64,000 nucleotides of DNA. Origin: Metopolophium dirhodum. Lineage: Eukaryota > Arthropoda > Insecta > Hemiptera > Aphididae. Under the pieces are notes generated by a model. The model ran no database searches, was not told where the DNA came from, and worked only from the letters and a program-made list of their open reading frames with translations. Location of the stretch: NCBI RefSeq assembly GCF_019925205.1, contig NC_083566.1:19158001-19222000 (forward strand), written 5' to 3'. Shown piece after piece: positions 12,415-22,989 of this stretch; position 1 is the first letter of the stretch; each line of letters starts with the position of its first letter. The position numbers and the translations under genes were made by a program.

Positions 12415-14149
12415 TTTTCTAAAATGCATTTGCCTGCGGGCGCCAACACCTCCCTTCAATTTTTTTTTTTTAGTACTGTAACTCTAGTTGAATTTTTTGT
12501 ATTGACTTGAAAATTGATAACTTGGAGCCCCATGAATTAATCATTCTTTAATGAATTAAATGTTTAGAATAGTTTTTTCTGTTTAAGATTCTGGGCATTT
12601 TAGTTTGTACTTTGTAATGTGTATTCCTACAATTACATTTATTCAAAATTTATTTTTGGTTTCCTAAAATGCATTTACCTGCGGGCGCCAACACCCTCCT
12701 TCAATTTTTTTTTTTTTAGTACTGTAACTCTAGTTGAATATTTTGTATTGACTTGAAAATTGATAACTTGGTGCCCCATGAATAATCATTCTTTAATGAA
12801 CTAAATATTTTGAATAGTTTTTTCTAAATTTTTTTCCAAATTTTTTTTTTGTATTTTAAAAAAATATTTGCCTGCGGGCGCCAACTTCTCCCTTCAATTT
12901 TTTTTTTAGGATTTAACATCTAGCCAAATATTTTAAACATTGACAATCGGGAACCCTTGATTAATCCTTATCTTTAATGAACTAAATGTTTAGAATAGTT
13001 TTTTCTGTTTAAGATTCTGGGCATTTTAGTTTGTACTTTGAAATGTATTTTTCTTCTGTAAAATGTATTCAAAATTTTTTTTTGTTTTCCTAAAATGCAT
13101 TTGCCTGCGGGTGCCAACACCCTCCTTCAATTTTTTTTTTTAGTATTGTACTCTAGTTGAATATTTTGTATTGACTTGAAAATTGATAACTTGGTTCCCT
13201 ACGAATAATCATTCTTTAATGAACTAAATGTTTAGAATAGTTTTTTCTGTTTAAGATTCTGGGCATTTTAGTTTGTACTTTGTAATGTGTATTCCTACAG
13301 TTAAATTTATTCAATTTATTTTTTTTGGTTTCCTAAAATGCATTTGCCTGCGGGCGCCAACACCCTTCTTCAATTTTTTTTTTAGGATTTAACCTCTAGC
13401 CAAATATTTTAAATATTGACAATCTGGTACCTCTTGAATAATCCTTGTTTAACGAAATAAATATTTTAAATAGTGTTTTCTGTTTAATATTCCGGGCATT
13501 TTAGTTTAACTTTGAAATGTATTTTTCTTCTGTAAAATTTTTTTGGTTTCCTAAAAGGCAGTTGCCTGCGGGCGCCAACACCCTCCTTCAATTTTTTTTT
13601 TTAGTATTGTACTCTAGTTGAATATTTTGTATTGACTTGAAAATTGATAACTTGGTGCCCTACGAATAATCATTCTTTAATGAACTAAATGTTTAGAATA
13701 GTTTTTTCTATTTAAGATTCTGGGCATTTTAGTTTGTACTTTGTAATGTGTATTCCTACAGTTAAATTTATTCAAATTTTTTTTTTGGTTTCCTAAAATG
13801 CATTTGCCTGCAGGCGCCAACACCCTCCTTTAATTTTTTTTTTAGGATTTAACCTCTAGCCAAATTTTTTAAATATTGACAATCGATTACCCTTGAATAA
13901 TCCTTATCTTTAATGAACTAAATATTTTAAATAGTTTTTTCTGTTTAATATTCTGGGCATTTTAGTTTGAACTTTAAAATGTATTTTTCTTCTGTAAAAA
14001 AAATCATTATTTAATGAACTAAATATTTTGAATAGTTTTTCTGTTTAAGATTCTGGGCATTTTAGTTTGTACTTTGTTATGTGTATTCCTACACTTAAAT
14101 TTTTTCAAAATTTTTTTGGTTTCCTAAAAGGCAGTTGCCTTTATAAATA

Positions 14150-15513
14150 TTGAATATTAAATATTGATTTTGAAGTTTTTTTGAATTATTCAATAATATT
14201 TGAATATGGAAATAGATATTTTTCATAGAATACCTACATAAATTAATTTTTATATTGGTATCGCCATTCGTATAATTAGTAGGGAATGTTGGTACAGTTT
14301 ATTGGGTTTTTAGTTTTTTAATACATGATAAATTCAAAAATGTGTTCATTATTTAAATTATTCAAAAATTAATTTGGCGGGAAATTTTCTTTTGTCAATC
14401 TTAATGCCGATACTTTTTTGAGAATATAAATTTGATTTCAAGTCTTGGCTGCGTTGAATCTTGAAGATTTTATGTCGATACGACCGAAATATTGAATGAT
14501 TTACGTTTTCGATATAATACGAATTTGGAAAACATAACAAACAATTTAAAAGGCTGGACTGCGTTGTATCTTAAAGACTTCAAGTCGATAAGACTAATAT
14601 TGATGAAGTTAGGATTTCAAGTATTTTAAAAAAACTATAAATCTAAAGTTCAATTTTTGGAACTCAGATCAGCTATGATAAATTCTCATTAAGTACCTAC
14701 CTGAGCAAAAGTATTCAAATACTTTTTAATCACTTGAATACGCGTATTTTACATACTTTTCAAAACAGGTATCTGTATTTGAATACTCTTAAAAAGTATT
14801 TTTCCTAGTAAATATTATATTAATATTGTTCAACTAACATTCTAATAGATTATAGATTTAAATAATAATTTAACAACTGTGTTCCAGAAAACAGAATATA
14901 ATATATAGTGTATTATATATGGATACATTTACGACTAATGTTACACTTATAAGTTATAATATATTTACAAGACTTATATTTATTTATTTGATTTTTTGTT
15001 TATTATTGTGAACAAATAATACCTTTTGGATAAATTAGGTGTTCACAGAGTGAATTTGAAATTATGTTAATAAATTGTTATTACTTATTTGTTAACTGTT
15101 TTCAAAATTTACATTAACAGTAGTAATATTTAAAATAAAATTGTCAAAATTGTACTTCATTGTTAATGTAGTCGTTAAACGTCTGTTTTAAAATATTTCC
15201 TTATTTATATGAAAAAAACATTATATAGCCATATAGGTAGTATTATTTAAACATTGTTAATTAATCAAAAGTTCATATTATATAATATCCATTTATAACT
15301 TAGAATATAAATTTAAAACTATAGTACGTGCAGTGCTACTCTACCTATGTTGTGTTAAAATAAATTTAATTATTTATCTAAGTAATCACTGTAGCTTATG
15401 AAAAAAACAGTCTGTTGTGGCATTGTTCATGTACAAAATGTATCTGAACCACTCAGAACGCCCTGAAAAAAAGTTCTAATGATGTGCCTGATAGTTATTA
15501 ATATAGTATAGTG
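14150..15513. other. AT-rich spacer with one short direct repeat
   Basis: No gene is recognised. A degenerate direct repeat of about 45 bp occurs at 14446 and 14552 (TGCGTTGAATCTTGAAGAT against TGCGTTGTATCTTAAAGAC, both followed by a GTCGATA motif). The rest is A/T runs. Confidence 0.5.
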
Positions 15514-16260
15514 CAGTGGTCGGCAACCTTTTGAAGAAGGTAAAAAGAAAAAAATAACTGTTTAAAACTTTAAAATAATAGAGCATAAAAATTACAGTTT
15601 TTAATAATATAATAATTATAATATAAAAGTATGGAAATTACAACTGCTTTAGGCTTAATTTGATTTTTGTTGTTGGATATTGTTAATTATTTTTTAAATG
15701 TACACATTAAAATTTCTTGTGCTGGCTCGAAGTACATGGTGGAGATGGTCATTAATTAAACGTGAACGGTATGGATTTTTAATTTATTTCATATGAGAAA
15801 AGGCCTGTTCACACACGTAAGTGGATCCAAACATACTGAAGTATTTTGCAGCTATATTTTTAATTTTTGAAAATGATGCAGGAAGTTCAACGAAAAAAAG
15901 TAAAGCAGATGATTTGAATGAGTCTTTTAAGACATCTTGTGACTGCAAATCTATTATTTCCATTTGAAACTCAACATCAACATCTTCATAATCAATATTA
16001 AATGGATTGGCGAGTAGTTGAAAAACGCAACGTTTTACTTTACTGAACAGAATAGAAAATTAATATTATAATCCAAATACACTCGTCGTATCTACTCTAG
16101 GTATCTTATCGGTAACTGTCGAGGTATATCTACCATTATAAAATATGACTGATAGAAATGTTCAATTATATATTTTATACAATATGATTTTTTTGATATA
16201 ATATTCGATTAAATGTCGTTGTCGTAGAATTTAAAGCGGGCCGCTGGTTGCCGACCACTG
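15514..16260. mobile_element. hAT transposon remnant, 747 bp, with intact TSD
   Basis: The ends are CAGTGGTCGGCAACC and GGTTGCCGACCACTG, a perfect 15-bp inverted repeat of the hAT type. The flanks are a perfect 8-bp target duplication, GTATAGTG, at 15506-15513 and 16261-16268, as hAT elements make. The interior keeps part of a transposase gene on the minus strand but is far too short for an autonomous copy. The clean duplication and the readable protein fragment suggest a fairly young internal-deletion derivative. Confidence 0.92.
15694..16056 (-). pseudogene. hAT transposase C-terminal fragment (dimerisation region)
   Basis: The minus-strand frame reads KRCVFQLLANPFNIDYED, then FQMEIIDLQSQDVLKDSF, then KYFSMFGSTYVCEQAFS, then a stop at 15784-15786, and continues in frame as IKNPYRSRLINDHLHHVL to a final TAA at 15694. 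The pattern QMEIIDLQ, FGSTYxCEQxFS and RSRLxxxHL is the conserved C-terminal dimerisation block of hAT transposases of the ZBED5/GTF2I-repeat-like group. The in-frame TAA after SHMK and the missing N-terminal and catalytic parts make it non-functional. It fills the middle of the hAT element around it. Confidence 0.85.
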
Positions 16261-16269
16261 GTATAGTGT

Positions 16270-16960
16270 GTACTGAAAGAATTCAGATTTGTTTTTTAAA
16301 AAAATTAACATAAATTATAAACTTGCTGTATATTTTATTATGATTGCTTCTAACAGTAATTCAAGAAAGATAATGTGTTTATTGGTGCAAATGTATGTTT
16401 TCTTGCCAATTATAAAAATATTGAGTGCTGAGTGGGTATAATATTACATATAAATAATAATGTTTATATTAGTAACAGTAAAAAACTGTATGAGGGATAC
16501 ATTTTCGATTCAGAATTAAATTAAAAGTGTAAAATTAAATGTTATACCCAAAATACGTAATTTAAGATGTAACAACTAATAGTTATTAGGTTAAGTTGCA
16601 TTCGGTTGTATACGACTTAAGCAATTATTATATTAATTTATAACTTTTTATTTTTAAGTTAGTATTGCTAACCTTTGGTTATAATTTATAAGCGGTAGTT
16701 ATGTTTTTAGATATTTTAAATTAAGATTTTTGTATTTGTATTTTAGAAACACTGGTATTTAATTTTTAAATAACCTAGGAATATTTAAAACATAATATTA
16801 TTATATTATTCATATTATTATAATACAATATTTAAATATAATATATTATGAACCTACTGCCCTACTATTTCTAGACGTTTACATGGCAATAGTAAAATTC
16901 TATTAAACCTATTAGGTACGTAAACAACATTTATTAATATGACAAATATTTAAAATTTCA
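16270..16960. other. AT-rich spacer, nothing recognised
   Basis: Only short A/T runs and stop-dense frames are seen on both strands. Confidence 0.5.
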
Positions 16961-16964
16961 AAAA

Positions 16965-17305
16965 AGGGGGACCCTCGTGTTAATACCCCTCACTTTGTTT
17001 TTTGGATAGCGCTGGGAGTTTTTGTGCACAAACGTCGGGACCTGGTGCACATTTCTGCACAAACGATGCACAAACGTTTGGCACATTCAAAAATCCAAAT
17101 ATTCAATGTGGAGGGGCTACCGTTTCAATGCCCCCCCCATTTTGTTTTAGAGATAGAGCTTTCAGTTTTTGTGCACAAACGATTGGACTTGGTGCACATT
17201 TCTGCACAATCGATGCACAAACGTTTGGCGTGGTCAGAAGTTCAAATTTCGAAAGTGGGGGGGCCATTGAAATGGACCTTAGATCCGGCCCTGACTAGCA
17301 GTTAC
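16965..17305. repeat. Two-copy tandem repeat with GTGCACAAACG motifs
   Basis: Two copies of a ~140-bp unit (about 17000-17140 and 17141-17275) share the blocks TTTTTGTGCACAAACG, TGGTGCACATTTCTGCACAA and CGATGCACAAACGTTTGGC, and each ends in a run of G or C. Two overlapping frames stay open across both copies (98 and 96 codons) because the unit length preserves the frame. The predicted peptides simply repeat themselves and match no family, so I treat this as a repeat and not a gene. The GC-rich ends (GGGGGACCC and GATCCGGCCCTGACTAG) look like edges of a transposable element. Confidence 0.6.
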
Positions 17306-17419
17306 AAAATATGACACAATAGAATTAATACTTAATAGTTACATTTTTTAAGCTACAGACAGGCGTATTCGAAAAATATTTAATTATTAATTAAAAACCA
17401 TGAAAGTTGACGAAAGCGA

Positions 17420-17760
17420 TTTTAGATTCTGAGCGGAGCGATGGATGTATTGATTTTACAGTAATGTGTGTTTTTTAAAATTTTTTTTTAAATTGTTGTG
17501 TCTGTAACCACCATTTGGGGCAATAAAACGGCTTCGATTTTCTTCAACAGTATCTTGTTCGATGGGAAAGTGAATCTAGTTGGTGCATTCAGGAGGTCAA
17601 AATAGAATTATATTCACAATGGCCAATAGTTTTCAACAGCGCTGGGAAAAACAACATAAAAATTAAAGACAAACGAGAAATTTTACGCAAAATTGTTTTT
17701 TGACAAAATAAATTTTGGTTTTTGGTATAACTCTAAAACAAATTAACGTATATTCATGAA
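17420..17760 (+). repeat. Dispersed repeat, copy 1 (TTTAGATTCTGAGCGG family)
   Basis: It starts with TTTAGATTCTGAGCGGAGCG, then GATGTATTGATTTTAC, then GATGGGAAAGTGAATCTAGT further on. The same order of blocks recurs at 26313, 40657 and, reversed, at 44164. It lacks obvious terminal inverted repeats. I associate this sequence with a very abundant aphid repeat, from memory only. Confidence 0.65.
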
Positions 17761-17799
17761 ATTTTTACTGGTTATTTATATTCGCATTTTCTATATACA

Positions 17800-19200
17800 A
17801 TAAAATTTAACATTTTAACTACAAAATAATTGTCTAAGTTTGTTATTTTGACAGATATTTTAAAATCTACCTTATGACAATAAAATTGCATTAAAGTATT
17901 TGTATAAAATTTATAATTTTATAATGAGTGTTTACATAAAATTAAACAAAATTACTTTAGCTTAGTTTTTATTTATAAAATGGGTAGAAAAATTGTTAGA
18001 TTCTAAATTATATAAATCACGATTCTGTTTAGAACTTAACACTCCCAACACAGGCTGGCAGATTTTTGTACCCAACTATTACAATATTATATCTATAATA
18101 CATTTATAAGTATATATTTGTATGGTACAAATAAAGTGTTAATATTATAAATAATAATAATTATTGTCAGTCAAATAGACAATTTACTCATGTCGTGTCG
18201 TCTCGGCTTCAAAAGAGTCTGTTTAATCTGCCTTTTTATTTTAATTTTTATTTTAACCTATATTTACCATCAATTGTTCTCATTATTCTCTTTTTTGTAA
18301 CAGATTGAATAAGAACTTATGGACGTATAAATTACAAACATACAGGGAAAAATAATAACGCTCTAACGATAAACGCGACGATTACCGCGTATGTCATTGA
18401 AGGTGCATCTAAATTGCATATCTAATACGCCTTACTGTATGACAATATTTATACTAAAAAAATGTTTGGGCAATTTATCATTTGTGGCCCGCCAAAAATC
18501 ACAGCAGACGATTTATATACACAGAATGTTGCACGAACGTAACACAATAGCTCATTTTTTATCTATTTATATTTTAGAAAACACAACATAATTGCGCACA
18601 ACAAATATTTTATATTATTGGTTTTAAAGAAGTCCACAATATTGTCCTATAATGTCTGTAACAACTTACTTACAGTATTATAATACCTGACATATAATAA
18701 ATACACATCGATATAAATATTTATTATGTTTATCATTGTTATTTCATTATTTAAGTCCTCAAATATTTGGATGAAAATTATTTCTTGTGATAAGAAACAA
18801 ATTATGGTGATGTGCAATAAAGGTGCTTTTAAGTATTTCACTTACATTAGCTGTACAATAAAAGTATTCATGTAAACATGAATAATGTTGAAATGCACAT
18901 AATATGTAATGTCTGGAAATAAATTGGCCGTATATTATATTTTCAATTTTGAACAATATTATATTGTTTTGTTGTCTTGGAGATATTTGTTTGGATGTTT
19001 ATTCGTACATCCAATTACACATTATGAATCAGTTTATATTTCATGACGAGCCATTTCTCGAATTATAGTATTTTTCTTGAACATAAAGATATATTATAAT
19101 AATCAATTTCAGAATTTATTACTTTTAGGTATCTATTATAGTTTAATAATTGTTCTAACCTTGCGTAAGGTATAAAAACGTTGAGGAAGTCAACCTCATA
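17800..19200. other. AT-rich spacer
   Basis: No gene is recognised. The frame at 18391-18591 and the minus frames at 18647-18956 are short, low in complexity and lack family motifs. Confidence 0.5.
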
Positions 19201-19201
19201 A

Positions 19202-19552
19202 AAAATCAATAAAATAATCAATTCTGCAATTGAGATATCGACACTAAAAGTCGAAAGTGCGGTGACTGAACAACCGGTTCAAATCCAGTTGTTCGTTGCA
19301 CTGGCCGATGATAACGAATTGGTTCCGGACGAGACTGCCGAAAGCACGACTATAGTATCTATAGCCGAAGCCAAAAGTGATTGCGATGGGCTTGAGCCAA
19401 CGGCAACTACGATCCAAGCAAAGTCAGCAGCAGCAGAAAAACCCCGGCAATGTCGCAATGTCGTCGTAGATTGTTCTTATCAGCAGTGGGGAGGCGACTC
19501 CTCAAGTTCGGAAGGACGTTATGCTGCTGTTGCTGTTGCAAATAAATAGGGT
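19202..19552 (+). CDS. Candidate terminal coding exon, unknown protein
   Basis: This plus-strand frame is open from 19202 to a TAG at 19550-19552, about 116 codons, and contains no internal ATG start. Its composition differs from its surroundings: many GCN, GAN and ACN codons, an acidic stretch (ALADDNELVPDETAEST), then EAKSDCDGLEP, a short Ala run from GCAGCAGCA, and CRNVVVDCSYQQWGGDSS. The GC content is clearly higher than the flanks on both sides. That looks like real coding sequence more than chance. With no ATG it would have to be an internal or last exon; AG sites at 19233-19234 (TTGAG) and 19249-19250 (AAAAG) could be acceptors. AATAAA overlaps the last codons. No family is recognised. 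It could also be a remnant of a retrocopy. Confidence 0.35.
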
Positions 19553-19925
19553 AGTAGGTACACTGATACCGACATGTGGTATGACAATACGAGTTGAAAA
19601 GAGGAGAGGGATGCAAAAAGAGATGCTGACTGGTGGCATCGATCTAAAACTAAAGTTTATAATATTTAGATAAAATATTATGGACTGATAAAGTAAGTAT
19701 AATCTATATTATTATTCATAGTATTATCATTATAAATTATAATATTAACGTTTAATATAAGCTTATCAGGAATATTTCATATAGCAGCCAGCAACGTGTT
19801 TATTATTTCAAAAGCGATATTATTAAACTTGCAATAATATCTATATTTTGATATTTGTGATTTTGTATCAAGAAACTCATCTCGCGTAACTATATTAATG
19901 TACCTACAATATTGTACCATCATTT

Positions 19926-20510
19926 TCAGGGTCTTACGTTTTTTTTTTCAGCGCATGCGTGAGTTTTCACGTGAGATATCACAAGTAAAAATCGCACTTG
20001 GGTAAGTTCCGTCGAAAAAAAAAAATACACCAGTACGTAAGTTCCCACGCGAAAAAAAATTATAACGAATACAAATTTCCTTCCCACTTTGTTCAGACTT
20101 AGGACTGACAACTTAAACATAGTTGGCGTGGTTAAAATTTGTTGGTTTTGTGTTGCATAAAAGAAGCCTATAATTAATCACGTCCATTTTTCTAAACTGT
20201 TTAATACATTTAATGCATTTTGTTTAGGTATCAGCTCTGTCAATTATCAACAATTATTGAACAAAATAGATCAACCATACTATTTCATACCATATCAAAG
20301 TAAAGCATTTCGTTTTATCGCTTCGTAAAAAGACGCGTGTCTTTAATTAAAAATCTGATCAGACTTTTTTATGCATCACAAAAACAAAAACATTTCAATA
20401 ATTATCTGTCCAGTCGGTAATTTTTTTCCGTGTGGAAACTTACGTACTATAATATGTAACCGTTTACTTGCCATGTTTCGTGTGGGAACTTACTAAGCCC
20501 TTTTTTTCCT
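19926..20510. repeat. Nested inverted repeats with TAAGTTCC motifs (probable MITE)
   Basis: GTACGTAAGTTCCCACGCG at about 20033 pairs with CGTGTGGAAACTTACGTAC at about 20430. Outside it, GGGTAAGTTCC near 19999 pairs with GTGGGAACTTACTAAGCCC near 20482, and GGGTCTTACG near 19929 weakly pairs with ACTAAGCCC. Four inverted copies of one motif frame a 580-bp block. Boundaries are uncertain and no target duplication was found. Confidence 0.5.
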
Positions 20511-20699
20511 GTGTCATACTCCCAAATTTAACAATAATATAATTCCCCATAAAACGCATAGATACAAGTTTACAGTGATTGGAATATATTTATTGTTTTA
20601 CTAATCATAATGTGTGATATAATAATGTAGTTAATTATTAAATTGTATTATGTTGTTGGATATTTAGTTTTTAAATTTTTTTTATTGTGCAACCTTCAC

Positions 20700-20850
20700 T
20701 TTCAGACATACTCCTTGTCCTAGAGTTTTTCTATATGGTATTCCTATTCCCTACTCTCCAAAAATTAAATACGTCGGCCTTACTCTGGATCAAAAGTTAA
20801 CGTGGGCTCATCACATTAGAACTAAAAGATTAGCATTGAAGTATTGTCTT
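20700..20850 (+). pseudogene. Fragment of a Jockey-type LINE reverse transcriptase
   Basis: The plus-strand frame from about 20705 reads PRVFLYGIPIPYSPKIKYVG, then LTLDQKLTWAHHIRTKRLAL. The motif KYVGLTLDQKLTWxxHI is the conserved thumb/connection block after the polymerase palm in Jockey-clade non-LTR retrotransposons, usually KYLGVTLDRRLTWKxHI. Only about 50 codons are kept and the frame becomes non-homologous AT-rich sequence after it. No other part of the element is nearby, so it is a lone 5'- and 3'-truncated scrap. Confidence 0.8.
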
Positions 20851-22610
20851 ATACTTTATATAATATACTTACTACGACAATATGTCATAATACACATACG
20901 TACAATTTTACTAATGAATTGTACGATGTTAATATGAGTTTTAAAACAGTATATCAATATACATTTTTGATTATATACAAATTTCATTAGGTATTATAGG
21001 AATTTATTGTTTTCAAATGTTTAGACAAATGTATTATGCACACATAGGTTGACATAGGTATAGGTACTTTATACGATATTATACCTATATGACTATATTA
21101 TACCTAAATAACTTACTTTAATATTATGTATTAATCATATACAATTACATGGGTGTAATAAACATATTATATTATTATAATATATAAAATATATTACATA
21201 TTATGTTATAGTTTAGTTCCATCCATCTATCTATATCTAAATCTATATTATAATAATATATTAAAATCAATTAGTTCCATATAAATGTTCGAAAACCGAT
21301 ATTTATTTATGGTAATCATAATAAACATAGGTACCTATATGATAATATAAGGGTTGATTATTTTTCAATTGCCTGGAAAAACATCCCACGGGGGCATTTA
21401 TTTTTATCTGTTTTATATATTTTTGTCTGCTGCGGCAAAAAAAAATGTAACATTCTCTTTTTCCATATGTATGATATCACCAGCATGTTTTATTAATAGA
21501 AGTCTCATATCAACCTTATCATGGTTGTAGTTTTCTACAGTTAAAATGATCACGCATAAATGAACGCTAAAAAAAAAATCAAGCAATTTGTCGTCTCGAC
21601 CATTAATTTGTAATTGTCTCCCACATACACTACTAGTGCTTTAAACTCGTTTTTATGAACAATACGATCTTAAATGTTATTAAATATCTTAAATACTATC
21701 TCTATATTATATTTAAAACCTAAAATGTATGTATGCTTCCATTTTCTAATCTCAAGAAAACCCTTCATACATGTTTATATGCAGTTTTGAATGAATGTCC
21801 ATAGGCTCACTGAGATGTACATAAACATTAAAATGTTCAGTTATACCTAACTAAAAATATGTAGTATAATAATAATTGTGAAAAGGCAATCGGCCGACTT
21901 CTCGGCCATTTCTCTGCTAATTATGGATATTTTTGATAGAATAATTAATGCTAGCGGATATGAGTTATAACTATTATGATTAATATTATTGATCATATCA
22001 AACAAATGGTGAATTATTTTTCAAAAGTTGAAATACAGAAGTATAATCTAATTTGACGATTTATTTTTAAATACATTCAGCAGTTTGAGTAAAAAAAGAG
22101 TGCAAGTGTTAATGCAAAAAGGAAAACACGTTTGTTATAAATATGACATTATGAGAAATTTCTTGATTCTACTTTTATTTTTATTTTTTTAGTTTTTTCA
22201 TAAATGGTCACGTACTAAAACGCCCCAAAAAACCTATTTACAGCACAATGCGATGTGTAATAAAAAAAATTAACATTTTTGTTGATAATATTTCATCTGC
22301 ACTTAAATATTTCCCAAAAAAAGTTTTTTTTACAATCCATGACAACTTAACTCTTATAATCATATTATAAAACTAATCATACAATTATTATATATGGAGT
22401 TATATGAACAAAATGTGAATTACTACTATTTACTTCATAATTGCCTTGTAAAGAATACGAAAAATAAACATTTTTATGACTTTTACATGCATTTACATTA
22501 AATAATTAGTTTTTAAGCACAGCTTTACTGTGGGATAATATTTTAGTAAACAAATAGCATTTAGAATTCATTAGTTTCTATGTAATCTACATAGATACAG
22601 TTTAGTGGCG
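20850..22610. other. AT-rich spacer with ATA/TAT runs
   Basis: No gene is recognised. Dense TATATTATAATA-type simple sequence lies at 21050-21260. A short GGCCGACTTCTCGGCC palindrome lies near 21891. Confidence 0.5.
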
Positions 22611-22614
22611 TAGG

Positions 22615-22981
22615 TAGTGTTTGGATTAGATAAGTATTTTTTTATCTAGATAAAAAAAAGATGCATTTTTTTTTAAATGGGTTTTAAATTTAGGTATATT
22701 TTGGGCACTAGGAACATAATAATCATAATAATAATATAAATAAAAATAATCACAATATTTATAAGCCATAAACTTGGTTTGAGAACTTGTATAAATATTT
22801 AAAATGTGTTTGTACAATTTCGTGATTTTTATCAATAAAAAATGTATTTAGATGAATTTATTTAAGTAAGTAAAAAAATTATCTAAGATGAACGTTTAGA
22901 TATCTTGTAACTATTTATCTAGATAAGATAAAATATGAACAAAATATAATTATCTAGATATTCATCTAAGTCCGAACACTG
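22615..22981. mobile_element. hAT-type MITE, 367 bp
   Basis: The left end TAGTGTTTGGATTAGATAAG and the right end (reverse complement) CAGTGTTCGGACTTAGATGA are imperfect inverted repeats of the hAT CAGTG type. The 8-bp flanks GGCGTAGG (22607-22614) and GGTGTAGG (22982-22989) agree at 7 of 8 positions, as an aged target duplication. The interior is AT-rich with repeated TTATCTAGATAA motifs. The open frame at 22626-22835 inside it is chance. Confidence 0.8.
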
Positions 22982-22989
22982 GGTGTAGG

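Larger units (their letters stand above)
6590..14150. repeat. Tandem satellite array, about 31 units of ~240 bp, higher-order structure
   Basis: Every unit carries a GC island, TTGCCTGCGGGCGCCAACAC, in otherwise AT-rich sequence. Cores begin near 6712, 6955, 7200, 7432, 7678, 7921, 8168, 8400, 8643, 8879 and so on to 13808. Spacing is mostly 235-245 bp, with two short units near 195 bp. After the core comes a long T tract ending in TAG. Two unit types then differ: type A continues TACTGTAACTCTAGTTGAAT, type B continues GATTTAACCTCTAGCCAAAT. All units then share TTTAATGAACTAAAT, TTCTGTTTAAGATTCTGGGC and a second T tract. Unit identity is high in the centre and falls at both ends, where the last copies (after 13840) lose the core. 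No open frame spans a unit. Confidence 0.93.

Noticed and set aside
6590..14150. CRISPR-like array
   Set aside because: Units are whole ~240-bp tandem repeats with no unique spacers, in a eukaryotic genome.
17002..17314. Two overlapping frames of 98 and 96 codons
   Set aside because: Both come from the same two-copy repeat; neither has a family resemblance.
19275..19290. GGTTCAAATCC as a tRNA B-box
   Set aside because: No matching acceptor stem, anticodon arm or A-box around it; it lies in an open reading frame.
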